Below are positions 1-7,493 of a stretch of 13,699 nucleotides of DNA, one piece after another (positions within the stretch are counted from its first letter, which is position 1; each line of letters starts with the position of its first letter). Made by a program: the position numbers and the translations under genes. The DNA comes from an uncultured Succinatimonas sp. (GTDB taxonomy: Bacteria > Pseudomonadota > Gammaproteobacteria > Enterobacterales > Succinivibrionaceae): NCBI GenBank assembly GCA_900548485.1, contig URKL01000016.1, positions 1 to 13,699 of the forward strand, given 5' to 3'. A model generated the notes under the pieces. That model worked only from the letters and a program-made list of their open reading frames with translations. It was not told the origin of the DNA and ran no database searches.

Positions 1-28
1 ACAATATATAGAACAGCAGAACACACCG

Positions 29-55
29 GATTAGAAAAATTTCATTTTTCTAATC
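29..55. repeat. AT-rich inverted repeat downstream of rarA
   Basis: An 11-bp perfect stem (GATTAGAAAAA at 29-39 with its complement at 45-55) encloses a 5-nt loop. It lies in the 153 bp beyond the rarA stop, where I see no convincing gene on either strand. No T-tract follows on either strand, so it is not a textbook terminator. A run of seven A at 110-116 would read as a T-tract on the minus strand after an AT-only dyad, so weak termination of the rarA operon is possible there. serS, the usual next gene in E. coli, is not visible. Confidence 0.4.
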
Positions 56-153
56 ATCCCACTACATCCTTAAACTTAAGTACGAGGTTTTGTGTGCCTA
101 AATTTTGATAAAAAAATTAAATTTAATCTTAAAACTCAAGATACAAGCTAAAA

Positions 154-1620
154 CTAAAGATCATCTGCAATTTTTTTATCTTCTTGTTCTTTATGAACAG
201 TTTTTCTGCCTACATAGCCTAAAGGATAACGTCTATTTTCTGAAAGTCTATCTCTATCTTTTAGATATTGACGTTTACGTTCTAAAGCCGCCTCAAGACC
301 TCTATCTGAGGGTTCGTAATATACAGTACCACATAACTCCTCAGGGAAAAAACATTCGCCATCAGCATAAGCCCCTTGAAAATCATGAGCATAGCGATAG
401 CCACTTTTATAGCCTAAATCTTCCATAAGCTTAGTTGGGGCATTACGCAAATAAAGAGGTACTTCTAAGCGACCTGTAGCAATGGCATCTTCTCGAGCTT
501 TATGAAAAGCCGTGTATAAATGATTGCTCTTAGGAGCTAAAGCCATGTAGACCGTAGCCTCAGCAATAGCCCTCTCCCCTTCATAAGCTCCAACTCGCTC
601 AAATATATCCCAAGCATTTAAAGCTACCGTCATCGCCCGTGGATCGGCTAAACCTACATCCTCAGTGGCAATTGCTAATAAACGTCTTGCCACATATAAA
701 GGGTCGCCACCAGCCTCTAAAATACGTGCATACCAATATAAAGCCGCATCTGGGGCACTACCACGTACTGATTTATGAAAAGCTGAAATAAGCTCATAAA
801 AAGCATCTGAACCCTTGTCGTAATTTAATAATCTACGCCCAGCCACTGCTCCTACCATGGCATTGGTAATCAGCTTTTCCCCACTTTTTAAAGGAGCTGC
901 TAATTCAGAGGCCATCTCTAAAAGATTTAAAAGATGCCTGCCATCTCCATCGGCTAATTCCACTAAATTTTTCTGCGCTTTTTCATCAAGCTTAATCTTT
1001 TCCTTTAAAAGCCCTTTTTCAGAATGCAAAGCTAAATCTAAAAGTTTATTTAACTCTTCTTCTGTAAGCTTTTTTAAAACATAAACTCGAGCTCGTGATA
1101 ATAAAGCTTGATTGACGCTAAAGGAGGGATTTTCAGTAGTAGCACCAATAAAAATAATTGTGCCATTTTCAATATGTGGCAAAAAAGCATCTTGTTGGGA
1201 TTTATTAAACCTATGAACTTCATCAACAAATAATAAAGTTCTCGTATTACGCATTTTACGTAATTTAGCCTTATCAATAGCCTCTCTTATATCTTTAATA
1301 CCTGAGGTTACTGCAGGCAATTGCTCAAAATAGGCATTTGAGGCTTTAGCAAAGAGTAAGGCTAAGGTAGTCTTACCTACGCCAGGTGGCCCCCACAAAA
1401 TCATAGAGTAGAGCTGACCTCTATCTAAAGCGATTCGCAATGGTTTATCTTTAGCTAAAAGATGGCTTTGGCCTACATATTCATCTATAGTCTGAGGTCT
1501 TAACCTCGCCGCTAAAGGCGCAAAATCCGTAAGATTTGCATCCTGCCGGGCTTTTTCTTGGGCGAGATCTTCATCCGCTTGCATCTGAAAACTAAAGAGA
1601 TCAGTAGGATCGACGCTCAT
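154..1620 (-). CDS. rarA: Replication-associated recombination protein RarA (AAA+ ATPase)
   Basis: RarA (MgsA/WRNIP1 family) is a clamp-loader-like AAA+ ATPase that acts at stalled replication forks and binds SSB and single-strand gaps; that role comes from the family. With the start chosen here (MSVDPTDLF, 488 aa) Walker A GPPGVGKT is at 77-84, Walker B FVDEVHRF around D133-E134, the GATTENPSF sensor region near 159-167, and the SRAR arginine-finger segment near 175-178. The tetramerisation region contains the near-invariant HKSVRGSAPDAALYWYAR and HLRNAPTKLM-type motifs. An earlier in-frame ATG at 1656 would add 12 residues, but the ATG at 1620 has GAGG at 1627-1630 with a 6-nt spacer and gives the better N-terminus. 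It overlaps the lolA end by 20 bp, implying coupled translation. The protein is about 40 residues longer than E. coli RarA (447 aa), from a longer N-terminus and a charged C-terminal tail after the RRYPLGY segment. Identity is very secure; the exact start is likely. Confidence 0.96.
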   Translation of the reverse strand: MSVDPTDLFSFQMQADEDLAQEKARQDANLTDFAPLAARLRPQTIDEYVGQSHLLAKDKPLRIALDRGQLYSMILWGPPGVGKTTLALLFAKASNAYFEQLPAVTSGIKDIREAIDKAKLRKMRNTRTLLFVDEVHRFNKSQQDAFLPHIENGTIIFIGATTENPSFSVNQALLSRARVYVLKKLTEEELNKLLDLALHSEKGLLKEKIKLDEKAQKNLVELADGDGRHLLNLLEMASELAAPLKSGEKLITNAMVGAVAGRRLLNYDKGSDAFYELISAFHKSVRGSAPDAALYWYARILEAGGDPLYVARRLLAIATEDVGLADPRAMTVALNAWDIFERVGAYEGERAIAEATVYMALAPKSNHLYTAFHKAREDAIATGRLEVPLYLRNAPTKLMEDLGYKSGYRYAHDFQGAYADGECFFPEELCGTVYYEPSDRGLEAALERKRQYLKDRDRLSENRRYPLGYVGRKTVHKEQEDKKIADDL

Positions 1621-2209
1621 CGTCAACCTCAGCATCCTCAGGAATGAAGACCTCAAAATCCCTTAAATTTACCTGATTACTTTGAGATGAAAGCTTATAG
1701 GTATTTTTATTGCCATCTTTCATAAAGATAACTAAGCTCTCAAAAGTCTCGTCTTTAAAATTAAGCTCAATTTCTTTAAATTCCTTTGAGGCATTAGGCT
1801 TTAATGTAAAACTCTGACCTTGAGCTTTAACCTCATATTGATCCCAAAGTTTATCATCATCTGAATTTAGCAATAAAAAAGGTGCTGTATTCAAATCTGC
1901 CACTGAAAAGATCGAAAGCTGGTTTACAAAAGGATCATAAAAATAAACTGAATTCTCTCTTGTAAATAAGTACTGCTCGTCAGGAGCTTGAGTATGCATC
2001 ATAAGTCTATCAGGCTTAGAGACTAAAAGCTTACCATTAGAAGTTGAAACTACACTTCCATCAGCTTTTACAACTTCCTGATAAAAGTCACAGCTTAATG
2101 ACTTAAAACTCTGCAAACGCGCTTTAAGATCATCTTTAGGACTTGCAAATCCCACCCCAATACTAAAAATACTAGCTAGTAATATGCCAAATTTAAATAA
2201 TCTTTTCAT
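1601..2209 (-). CDS. lolA: Outer-membrane lipoprotein carrier protein LolA
   Basis: LolA is the periplasmic chaperone that takes lipoproteins from LolCDE in the inner membrane to LolB at the outer membrane. The chosen start (MKRLFKFG) gives 202 aa, the usual size (E. coli 203). It begins with a classical signal peptide: basic MKRLFK, a hydrophobic core, and probable cleavage after GFA (residue 22), leaving mature SPKDDLKARL. The LxSFxSLSCDFYQ segment, the KLLVSKPDRLMMHTQAPDEQ strand region and the C-terminal EVDDERR match the family pattern. An in-frame ATG at 2233 lies inside ftsK and would put MKVWLRIK in front of the signal peptide, so the ATG at 2209 is preferred; GAGG at 2216-2219 sits 6 nt upstream, inside the end of ftsK. 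The ftsK stop and this ATG are 1 bp apart. Its presence confirms an organism with an outer membrane. Confidence 0.95.
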   Translation of the reverse strand: MKRLFKFGILLASIFSIGVGFASPKDDLKARLQSFKSLSCDFYQEVVKADGSVVSTSNGKLLVSKPDRLMMHTQAPDEQYLFTRENSVYFYDPFVNQLSIFSVADLNTAPFLLLNSDDDKLWDQYEVKAQGQSFTLKPNASKEFKEIELNFKDETFESLVIFMKDGNKNTYKLSSQSNQVNLRDFEVFIPEDAEVDDERRSY

Positions 2210-2210
2210 C

Positions 2211-5200
2211 TTAATCCTCAACCACACCTTCACGAATCAATTGCATCTTTAAACGTTTAGCACGAGCATAACCTACATTAAAGTTTACTTGAATATCACT
2301 AATTGGTGGTGATTTTTGCTTTTGAGAATAGTACTCTCGAGCATATTGAGCAACCTGATCGAAGATTTTATCTATACCAGGTGTTTGACCAGGAATATCC
2401 TCCTGACGAGGCTCATCCTCGCTCTCATCATCGTAATCAGTAACTCCTTCAATATATTCAGGGTCTCCGGCATAATCGATCCAAGATTTAACCACATTCT
2501 TAACATCATCATTACAGGCAAATGGTCCATGAGCTCTAAAGGTTTTTGAACCTTCAAGCTTCTGATAATTAATTAGCATATCGCCATTGCCTAATAAATT
2601 TTCTGCACCAGGTTCATCTAAGATAACGCGAGAATCTGTACTTGACTGTACTGTATAAGCAATACGTGAAGGGATATTAGCTTTAATTACACCTGTTACC
2701 ACCTCAGCACGCGGTGTCTGTGTAGCCATAATTAAATGAATACCTGCAGCACGAGCTTTAGCAGTAATACGACGCAATAAAGTCTCTAAATTACGAGAAC
2801 CTTTCTTATTACCACTTGAGGTGGCAATTAAATCAGCAAACTCATCAATAATAAGTACAATCTTAGGTAAAGGCTTCAAAATTGGAGGCGTACCCCCCAT
2901 ATCCGCAGTCCAGGATTTATCATAAACAACCTGACCTGCAGCCTCAGCCTCTCTTATGATGGTGTTACACTCATCAACAGTATGTACACACATATTACGA
3001 ATTAAAGTATAACGACGCTCCATCTCGCTTACTAACCAATCTAAAGCCGCTAAAGCTGGTTCAGTTTCTGTAATAATTGGTGTAATTAAATGAGGCAAAC
3101 CTGCATAAAGGCTAAACTCAACTTGTTTAGGATCAATCAAGATTAAACGCAATTCTGCTGGTGAACAGGTCAAAAGCAATGACAAGATCATGGAGTTGAC
3201 ACCTGCAGATTTACCCGAGCCTGTAGTACCACAAATTAACAAATGTGGGGCTTGTGCTAAATCAGCAACTACAGGTTTTCCTACAACATTTACACCCAAA
3301 CAAATCGGTAAAGAGGCCTTAGTATGAATAAATTCATCTTTAGTAACCACATCACCTAATGTAATTAGTTGGCGTTTAGGATTAGGTAATTCCAATCCCA
3401 CATATGGGGTACCTGGGACAACATCTAAAATACGTACAGATTTAACTAAAAGATTACGGGTTAAATCCATCTGTACACCACGGATAGTTGATGACTTAAC
3501 TCCAGGTTCTAAACTTAAATCATATTGGGTTACAACCGGGCCTGATAGATAATGTTCAACATGAGCTTTAATTCTAAAATCATGCATAAACTTATTGATA
3601 AGGCGGATCTCATTTTGTACTGTTTCCTCATCCATCATGACCTTAGTATCAGAAAGCTTTAATAAAGAAAAAGCTGGCCGCCAATCACTGTACTCAAAGT
3701 TAGGTACAGTCTGAGTTGCACAAGAATATTTCTGGGTAGGAAATACAGTTAAAGGATTTTCCTCAGGCTTAACGCTTAAATCACCAAAAGCATCAACACT
3801 CTTAGAACCTTCCTGAGGATCTACCTCAAAACCATCACGATGATTATCATAATTAAATGAATCTTCATCGTTCTTGATTAACCTAGAACTTTCATAATCA
3901 TCCCCAAAACTAGGTTCATTTCTCTCTTCATAATTAGTTTTTACAGGTTCATCATAAATTTTATCCGCTACAGGAGAAGCATAGAGCTCTCTATTTACCT
4001 CAAGATTTGCATTATCATCTCGAGGTAAAACGCCACGTGTGCCCTGACTATAAACATTATAATTAAGATCTTTTTCAGAAATTAAAGCAACCGGCTCTTT
4101 ATCTAAAGGACTTGGAGTTCCTATATCGGTAGGAACAAAAGCATCCGATAATTTATCTACTTCAATAGTATGATTATTTTCATTTACATCATTAAAAGAG
4201 ATGATATTTTCCTTTTCTTCTTCATATTGAGGTATAAAAGCACTATTTTCAAAAGGTTCATCTTCCTCTTGATGAGTGAAACTACCACCTAAAGCCTCAT
4301 CCTTTTCATACATCTGTACGTCTTGAGAGTTAAATACAGCTTTAACCTCAGGAGTACGTGTAATTACCGTACTTACAGCAGATTTACGGTTATTAGGATT
4401 TCCCACAACCTCAGTTGGGGGTAAATTTGCAGCCCCGGCTACATAACGAGTAACAATAGTTGCTGGACCTTTATTCTCTACAGGATCACCATTTAACTCT
4501 TCTTTCTTTTCTTCAAAACGTGTCACAATTGTTTTAGTGGCACCATCGTCATTAAAACTAGGAGAATTTACACTTTGCTTACTAGTATGAATGATAGTGT
4601 TTTTTTGCTCCCTATCCTCATTATAGTTATTGCTATCGCTAAAAACTTTACCTGAGGTTTGAATATAGGTACTAGGGCGATTATCTTGATTTATATTATC
4701 TGCACCATCTTCATTAAAACTATCATGGTTGTAAATTTGATTATGATCAATACCACCATAAGCCTGATCTTGAGGTGCAAAATTATCTTGAGCAAAATTA
4801 TTTTTGTCAGCATGCTCAAAATTACTATTCGGTAAATTACCAAAATCTGAGCTAAACATAGGCTCAATCTTCTGCTGGGGCTTAAATAAAGGCTCCTGAC
4901 TTACTTGTGTACGTCTTTTATTCTCGTTTGCTTTATCTGAGGGGCCATTATAAAAACGAGGAGGTTCATAAGAGGCTTGAGTTTTAGCTTCTTCTTTATC
5001 AGCTAAAACCGACTTATCGTCATTTGCTCTTAAATTTACACTTTCATCCCCAAAGCTAGGTTCAATATCATGAGCAACATTATTTGCTTTATCATCGCTC
5101 TTCGCTCTCTCCTCGCTTTGAGTTTTCTTAACACTTTTAGTAATTTTGATCCCATCATCATCAAATTTTTCTTCTTGAGCCTCAACTGTTGAGGGTTTAT

Positions 5201-5807
5201 CTTCATCTTCTTTATCAAAGAAGGGAATACAACTACAAATAAAAGAACCGATGGCCTCGCAATACCATATAGGGGTCTTATGAGTAAATAAAAACAAACC
5301 ACAAAAAGTTAAGATAAGGGGTATAGCCATAGCTATAGGTGCTGGGAGTCTGTGAAATAAAGTTATAGTCAAAAAATCTCCAAGCATACCCCCAGCTCCA
5401 GTCTGTCCTGCCACAAATAAAACAGATAATAAGGAGCACAGACCTAAAACCAAAAAGTTAAAGCCTACAATAAAAGTACCAATCACAAAAAAATCTATAT
5501 CGCGCCAAGATAAGCGTTTGTAGACTAATTTATAAGTTATATAAATTATGATTAGTGGAAATAAATATGAAACTCCACCAAAATACTCAAAAATCTTATC
5601 TAAAAATGAAGTTTGCTCGTTAGTTAAAAGGGTATTTGTTCCTGCTTGATTTAAAAGCTCTCCTGACATTGCACGTGATTGTTCATGGCTACTAAATAAC
5701 ATGAAGACTAAGCAGATTGCAGCAAAGATAACGGAACAAGCAAAGAGTATTTTTCTTAAAAGAGCAGTGTGTTCCTTTTCCGTTCCGAAGGCGGGACGTG
5801 AAAACAT
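2211..5807 (-). CDS. ftsK: DNA translocase FtsK
   Basis: FtsK anchors at the division septum and pumps chromosome termini toward dif, where it activates XerCD. The 1198-aa product has four N-terminal membrane segments (about 19-38, 79-97, 107-133, 157-175), then a roughly 500-residue acidic, Asn/Ser-rich cytoplasmic linker (about 185-690), the alpha-domain, and a RecA-like motor with Walker A GTTGSGKS at 860-867 and Walker B LIIDEFADL with D988. The motor is followed by LLRRITAKARAAGIHLIMATQ and a C-terminal gamma winged-helix (about 1165-1198). Two things are odd. The gamma domain stops at REGVVED, lacking about 16 residues (the wing strand) present in E. coli. Also, its GYARAKRLKM helix differs from E. 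coli GYNRAARIIE at two of the three positions reported to read KOPS. The linker carries short repeated motifs (TIVTR-like at 426, 450 and 480; EPSFGD at 249 and 631). The start is supported by GGAGGA at 5811-5816. It is the first gene of the ftsK-lolA-rarA operon. Confidence 0.97.
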   Translation of the reverse strand: MFSRPAFGTEKEHTALLRKILFACSVIFAAICLVFMLFSSHEQSRAMSGELLNQAGTNTLLTNEQTSFLDKIFEYFGGVSYLFPLIIIYITYKLVYKRLSWRDIDFFVIGTFIVGFNFLVLGLCSLLSVLFVAGQTGAGGMLGDFLTITLFHRLPAPIAMAIPLILTFCGLFLFTHKTPIWYCEAIGSFICSCIPFFDKEDEDKPSTVEAQEEKFDDDGIKITKSVKKTQSEERAKSDDKANNVAHDIEPSFGDESVNLRANDDKSVLADKEEAKTQASYEPPRFYNGPSDKANENKRRTQVSQEPLFKPQQKIEPMFSSDFGNLPNSNFEHADKNNFAQDNFAPQDQAYGGIDHNQIYNHDSFNEDGADNINQDNRPSTYIQTSGKVFSDSNNYNEDREQKNTIIHTSKQSVNSPSFNDDGATKTIVTRFEEKKEELNGDPVENKGPATIVTRYVAGAANLPPTEVVGNPNNRKSAVSTVITRTPEVKAVFNSQDVQMYEKDEALGGSFTHQEEDEPFENSAFIPQYEEEKENIISFNDVNENNHTIEVDKLSDAFVPTDIGTPSPLDKEPVALISEKDLNYNVYSQGTRGVLPRDDNANLEVNRELYASPVADKIYDEPVKTNYEERNEPSFGDDYESSRLIKNDEDSFNYDNHRDGFEVDPQEGSKSVDAFGDLSVKPEENPLTVFPTQKYSCATQTVPNFEYSDWRPAFSLLKLSDTKVMMDEETVQNEIRLINKFMHDFRIKAHVEHYLSGPVVTQYDLSLEPGVKSSTIRGVQMDLTRNLLVKSVRILDVVPGTPYVGLELPNPKRQLITLGDVVTKDEFIHTKASLPICLGVNVVGKPVVADLAQAPHLLICGTTGSGKSAGVNSMILSLLLTCSPAELRLILIDPKQVEFSLYAGLPHLITPIITETEPALAALDWLVSEMERRYTLIRNMCVHTVDECNTIIREAEAAGQVVYDKSWTADMGGTPPILKPLPKIVLIIDEFADLIATSSGNKKGSRNLETLLRRITAKARAAGIHLIMATQTPRAEVVTGVIKANIPSRIAYTVQSSTDSRVILDEPGAENLLGNGDMLINYQKLEGSKTFRAHGPFACNDDVKNVVKSWIDYAGDPEYIEGVTDYDDESEDEPRQEDIPGQTPGIDKIFDQVAQYAREYYSQKQKSPPISDIQVNFNVGYARAKRLKMQLIREGVVED

Positions 5808-5896
5808 AATTCCTCCAATCGTAAAATCAGTGCGTTTATATCTTATTGATTACAAATAACTTTTAATGTTGATTTAGACATAACTATAATCTTTGC

Positions 5897-5925
5897 ATAT
5901 TATCACCTTTAACCTAGCCTCGCAA
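5897..5925 (-). promoter_or_regulatory. Candidate sigma70 promoter of the ftsK operon
   Basis: Read on the minus strand there is TTGCGA (5920-5925), a 17-bp spacer and TAATAT (5897-5902), preceded by the extended -10 dinucleotide TG. Each hexamer matches four of six consensus bases. This would start a leader of about 80 nt ahead of the strong GGAGGA site of ftsK. I saw no LexA-type operator next to it, although ftsK in E. coli has a LexA-controlled promoter. Pattern only. Confidence 0.4.
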
Positions 5926-6020
5926 TTTAAAGGCAAGCTTTAAAAAATGCCTAAATATAAGCTAAAAAAATAGTTCTTTTTTAAATTTACAACCTTTTTT
6001 TAGGAATAAATTGTAGATAA

Positions 6021-6045
6021 TGCGCTAAAATAAGCGCAATTTTTT
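6021..6045 (+). promoter_or_regulatory. Terminator-like hairpin in the trmL leader
   Basis: TGCGCT (6021-6026) and AGCGCA (6033-6038) form a perfect 6-bp, GC-rich stem with a 6-nt loop. It is followed by A and six T (6040-6045), then the trmL Shine-Dalgarno AAGGA (6046-6050). It lies in the 251-bp divergent region between ftsK and trmL, so no upstream plus-strand gene needs terminating here. It could be an attenuator of trmL or a translation-affecting hairpin. It is short, and in so AT-rich a region a chance dyad is possible. Confidence 0.45.
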
Positions 6046-6058
6046 AAGGAACAACATA

Positions 6059-6526
6059 ATGATCAATTTGGTACTTTATCAACCTGAAATGCCTTCTAAT
6101 GCAGGCAATGTTATCCGCTTAAGTGTTAATTGTGGAGCCCGCTTACACTTTATCGGTCCTTTAGGATTTTATCTCGATAATCAAAGACTCATGCGCGCAG
6201 GCCTTGATTATCATGAACTTGCTAACCTCACAGTTCATGTTAACTTTGAGCAATTTTTAAAAACTGAACAACCTAAACGTTTAATTGCCTCTTCAAGTAA
6301 AGCTCATATTTGTCATCATCAATTCAAATTTGAAGATGGTGATTATGTAATTTTCGGTAGAGAAAAAGAAGGCCTTTCTGATGAGGTCTATGCACATGTT
6401 CCTGAGGACTTACGGATCCGCATCCCCATGATGCCTAACAGCCGTTGTCTAAATCTTTCAAATTCTGTGGCAGTTGTCGCATATGAAGCATGGTCTCAGC
6501 TTAATTATGCTGGAGCTAAATTCTAA
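6059..6526 (+). CDS. trmL: tRNA (cytidine/uridine-34-2'-O)-methyltransferase TrmL
   Basis: TrmL is a small SPOUT-class methyltransferase that uses SAM to methylate the wobble ribose (position 34) of the tRNA-Leu isoacceptors CmAA and cmnm5UmAA. The 155-aa length matches E. coli TrmL (157 aa). The family landmarks are all present: the N-terminal LVLYQPEMPSNAGNVIRL strand-helix, LMRAGLDYHEL near 43-53, the FGREKEGL loop near residue 100, and the C-terminal trefoil-knot segment IRIPMMPNSRCLNLSNSVA with YEAW. The start at 6059 has AAGGA at 6046-6050 with an 8-nt spacer. It is the first gene of a plus-strand pair with the DedA protein 71 bp downstream, divergent from ftsK. The terminator-like hairpin just upstream may affect its expression. 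The identification rests on near end-to-end similarity to the remembered E. coli sequence. Confidence 0.94.
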   Translation: MINLVLYQPEMPSNAGNVIRLSVNCGARLHFIGPLGFYLDNQRLMRAGLDYHELANLTVHVNFEQFLKTEQPKRLIASSSKAHICHHQFKFEDGDYVIFGREKEGLSDEVYAHVPEDLRIRIPMMPNSRCLNLSNSVAVVAYEAWSQLNYAGAKF

Positions 6527-6597
6527 TATGCAAAAGCAAAAGCAAATTTGTTAAAATAAATGCTTATGAACATCTTTTAATTATATAGGTCTATATT

Positions 6598-7236
6598 TTG
6601 CTAGATTTTCTTGTTTCTTTCTTCGTTCAATACGGTTATGCCGCTGTCTTTGCAATTCTAATTCTATGTGGATTTGGCTTACCAGTTCCTGAAGATATTA
6701 CCCTAGTTTCAGGAGGCATCATTTCAGGTTTAGGCTACACCAATCCTCACGTTATGTGCATTGTAGGCCTCTTAGGTGTACTTATCGGCGATAGCACTAT
6801 GTTTTTAGGCGGTCGAATCTTTGGTTATCGTATCCAAAGAATCCGTACCTTTAGAAAGATTCTCTCTCCAAGACGTTTTTCTCAAATTCAACAAAAATTT
6901 AAAAAATACGGCTTAGGCTTATTATTTGTAGCCCGTTTCTTACCAGGATTGCGTTCTCCAATCTACCTCGTTGCAGGTATGAGTCGCCGTATATCTTTCT
7001 TTACCTTCATTCTTATGGATGGTTTAGCTGCCGTAATTTCCGTTCCTGTTTGGATCTATTTAGGCTTTTTCTTTGCTGATAATCGCGATCTTTTAATGTC
7101 TTATGTTCACGATGTGCAATCTGCAATTTACCTAGGATTAGGTGTTTTAATCTTAGTTGTTGTAGTAATCTACTTTAAAAAGAAGATCCACGCTAAGATG
7201 AATGCCGCTGTAGGGACTGATAACGATAAGAAATAA
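6598..7236 (+). CDS. DedA-family membrane protein (SNARE-associated/VTT domain)
   Basis: DedA proteins are inner-membrane proteins linked to envelope homeostasis, proton-motive force and, in several species, undecaprenyl-phosphate or phospholipid flipping; which member this is cannot be told from sequence alone. The 212-aa protein has an N-terminal hydrophobic segment, a re-entrant-like GLPVPEDITLVSGG region with acidic residues E32 and D33, a basic loop (RIQRIRTFRKILSPRR), the family motif FVARFLPGLRSP with R113 and R119, and further membrane segments ending in KKKIHAK. The start codon is TTG at 6598, preceded by AGG at about 6587-6589. No in-frame ATG occurs before residue 53, which would cut off the conserved N-terminus, so the TTG start is favoured. 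It probably shares a transcript with trmL and ends at the terminator at 7260-7293. Family assignment is secure; the function stays general. Confidence 0.9.
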   Translation: MLDFLVSFFVQYGYAAVFAILILCGFGLPVPEDITLVSGGIISGLGYTNPHVMCIVGLLGVLIGDSTMFLGGRIFGYRIQRIRTFRKILSPRRFSQIQQKFKKYGLGLLFVARFLPGLRSPIYLVAGMSRRISFFTFILMDGLAAVISVPVWIYLGFFFADNRDLLMSYVHDVQSAIYLGLGVLILVVVVIYFKKKIHAKMNAAVGTDNDKK

Positions 7237-7259
7237 CCCCTCCCAAAATTCGACCTTAT

Positions 7260-7293
7260 AATGATGCCGACTCTTGTCGGCATTATTATTTTT
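7260..7293 (+). terminator. Intrinsic terminator after the dedA-family gene
   Basis: AATGATGCCGAC (7260-7271) pairs with GTCGGCATTATT (7276-7287) across a TCTT loop, with a single G-T wobble. It is followed by TATTTTTT up to 7293. The GC-rich core next to the loop and the T-tract on the plus strand make a good Rho-independent terminator for trmL-dedA. Part of the arm, TGATGCCGA, recurs inverted as TCGGCATCA at 7459-7467. Confidence 0.85.
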
Positions 7294-7327
7294 GCCCATA
7301 TATATCTATCCCCCTTTTTGTGCAAGA

Positions 7328-7418
7328 TCCTAAAAATTAGGACAAATTTAAATATAGAGTACAATAGGCTCCGCCAAACTTGATGTAGTCGATGCTCGCT
7401 TGTAATTAACTGTCCTAA
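7328..7418 (+). promoter_or_regulatory. Putative promoter/operator region of the AGCS symporter
   Basis: TCCTAA-AAA-TTAGGA (7328-7342) is a perfect dyad. A third half-site lies in TGTCCTAA (7411-7418), which is the exact complement of TTAGGACA at 7337-7344. A weak promoter can be drawn with TTAGGA as the -35 and TACAAT (7360-7365) as the -10, 17 bp apart, so the dyad would overlap the -35 as a repressor site might. Alternatively the two outer 8-mers could pair in RNA if transcription began further upstream. The enclosed 7366-7402 stretch is more GC-rich than its surroundings. I found no glycine-riboswitch consensus. Speculative. Confidence 0.3.
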
Positions 7419-7493
7419 GAAAAACTCACAATGTTTACTCTTTTGGTCTCAGTAATACTCGGCATCACTAATTTTTAATAAGGTTTTATTTTT

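Noticed and set aside
105..428. Plus-strand open frame of 107 codons
   Set aside because: It lies mostly antisense to the well-conserved end of rarA, has no ribosome binding site, and its product is low-complexity.
5808..6058. tRNA or small RNA gene in the ftsK-trmL spacer
   Set aside because: No TTCGA-type T-loop or cloverleaf was visible; only the leader hairpin and candidate promoter are supported.
7366..7402. Coding-like, GC-richer segment in the symporter leader (GSAKLDVVDARL then stop)
   Set aside because: The frame is only about 15 codons between stops and has no start codon or ribosome binding site.
7300..7493. Glycine riboswitch ahead of the AGCS symporter
   Set aside because: Such riboswitches often precede AGCS genes, but none of the conserved aptamer core sequences could be found.
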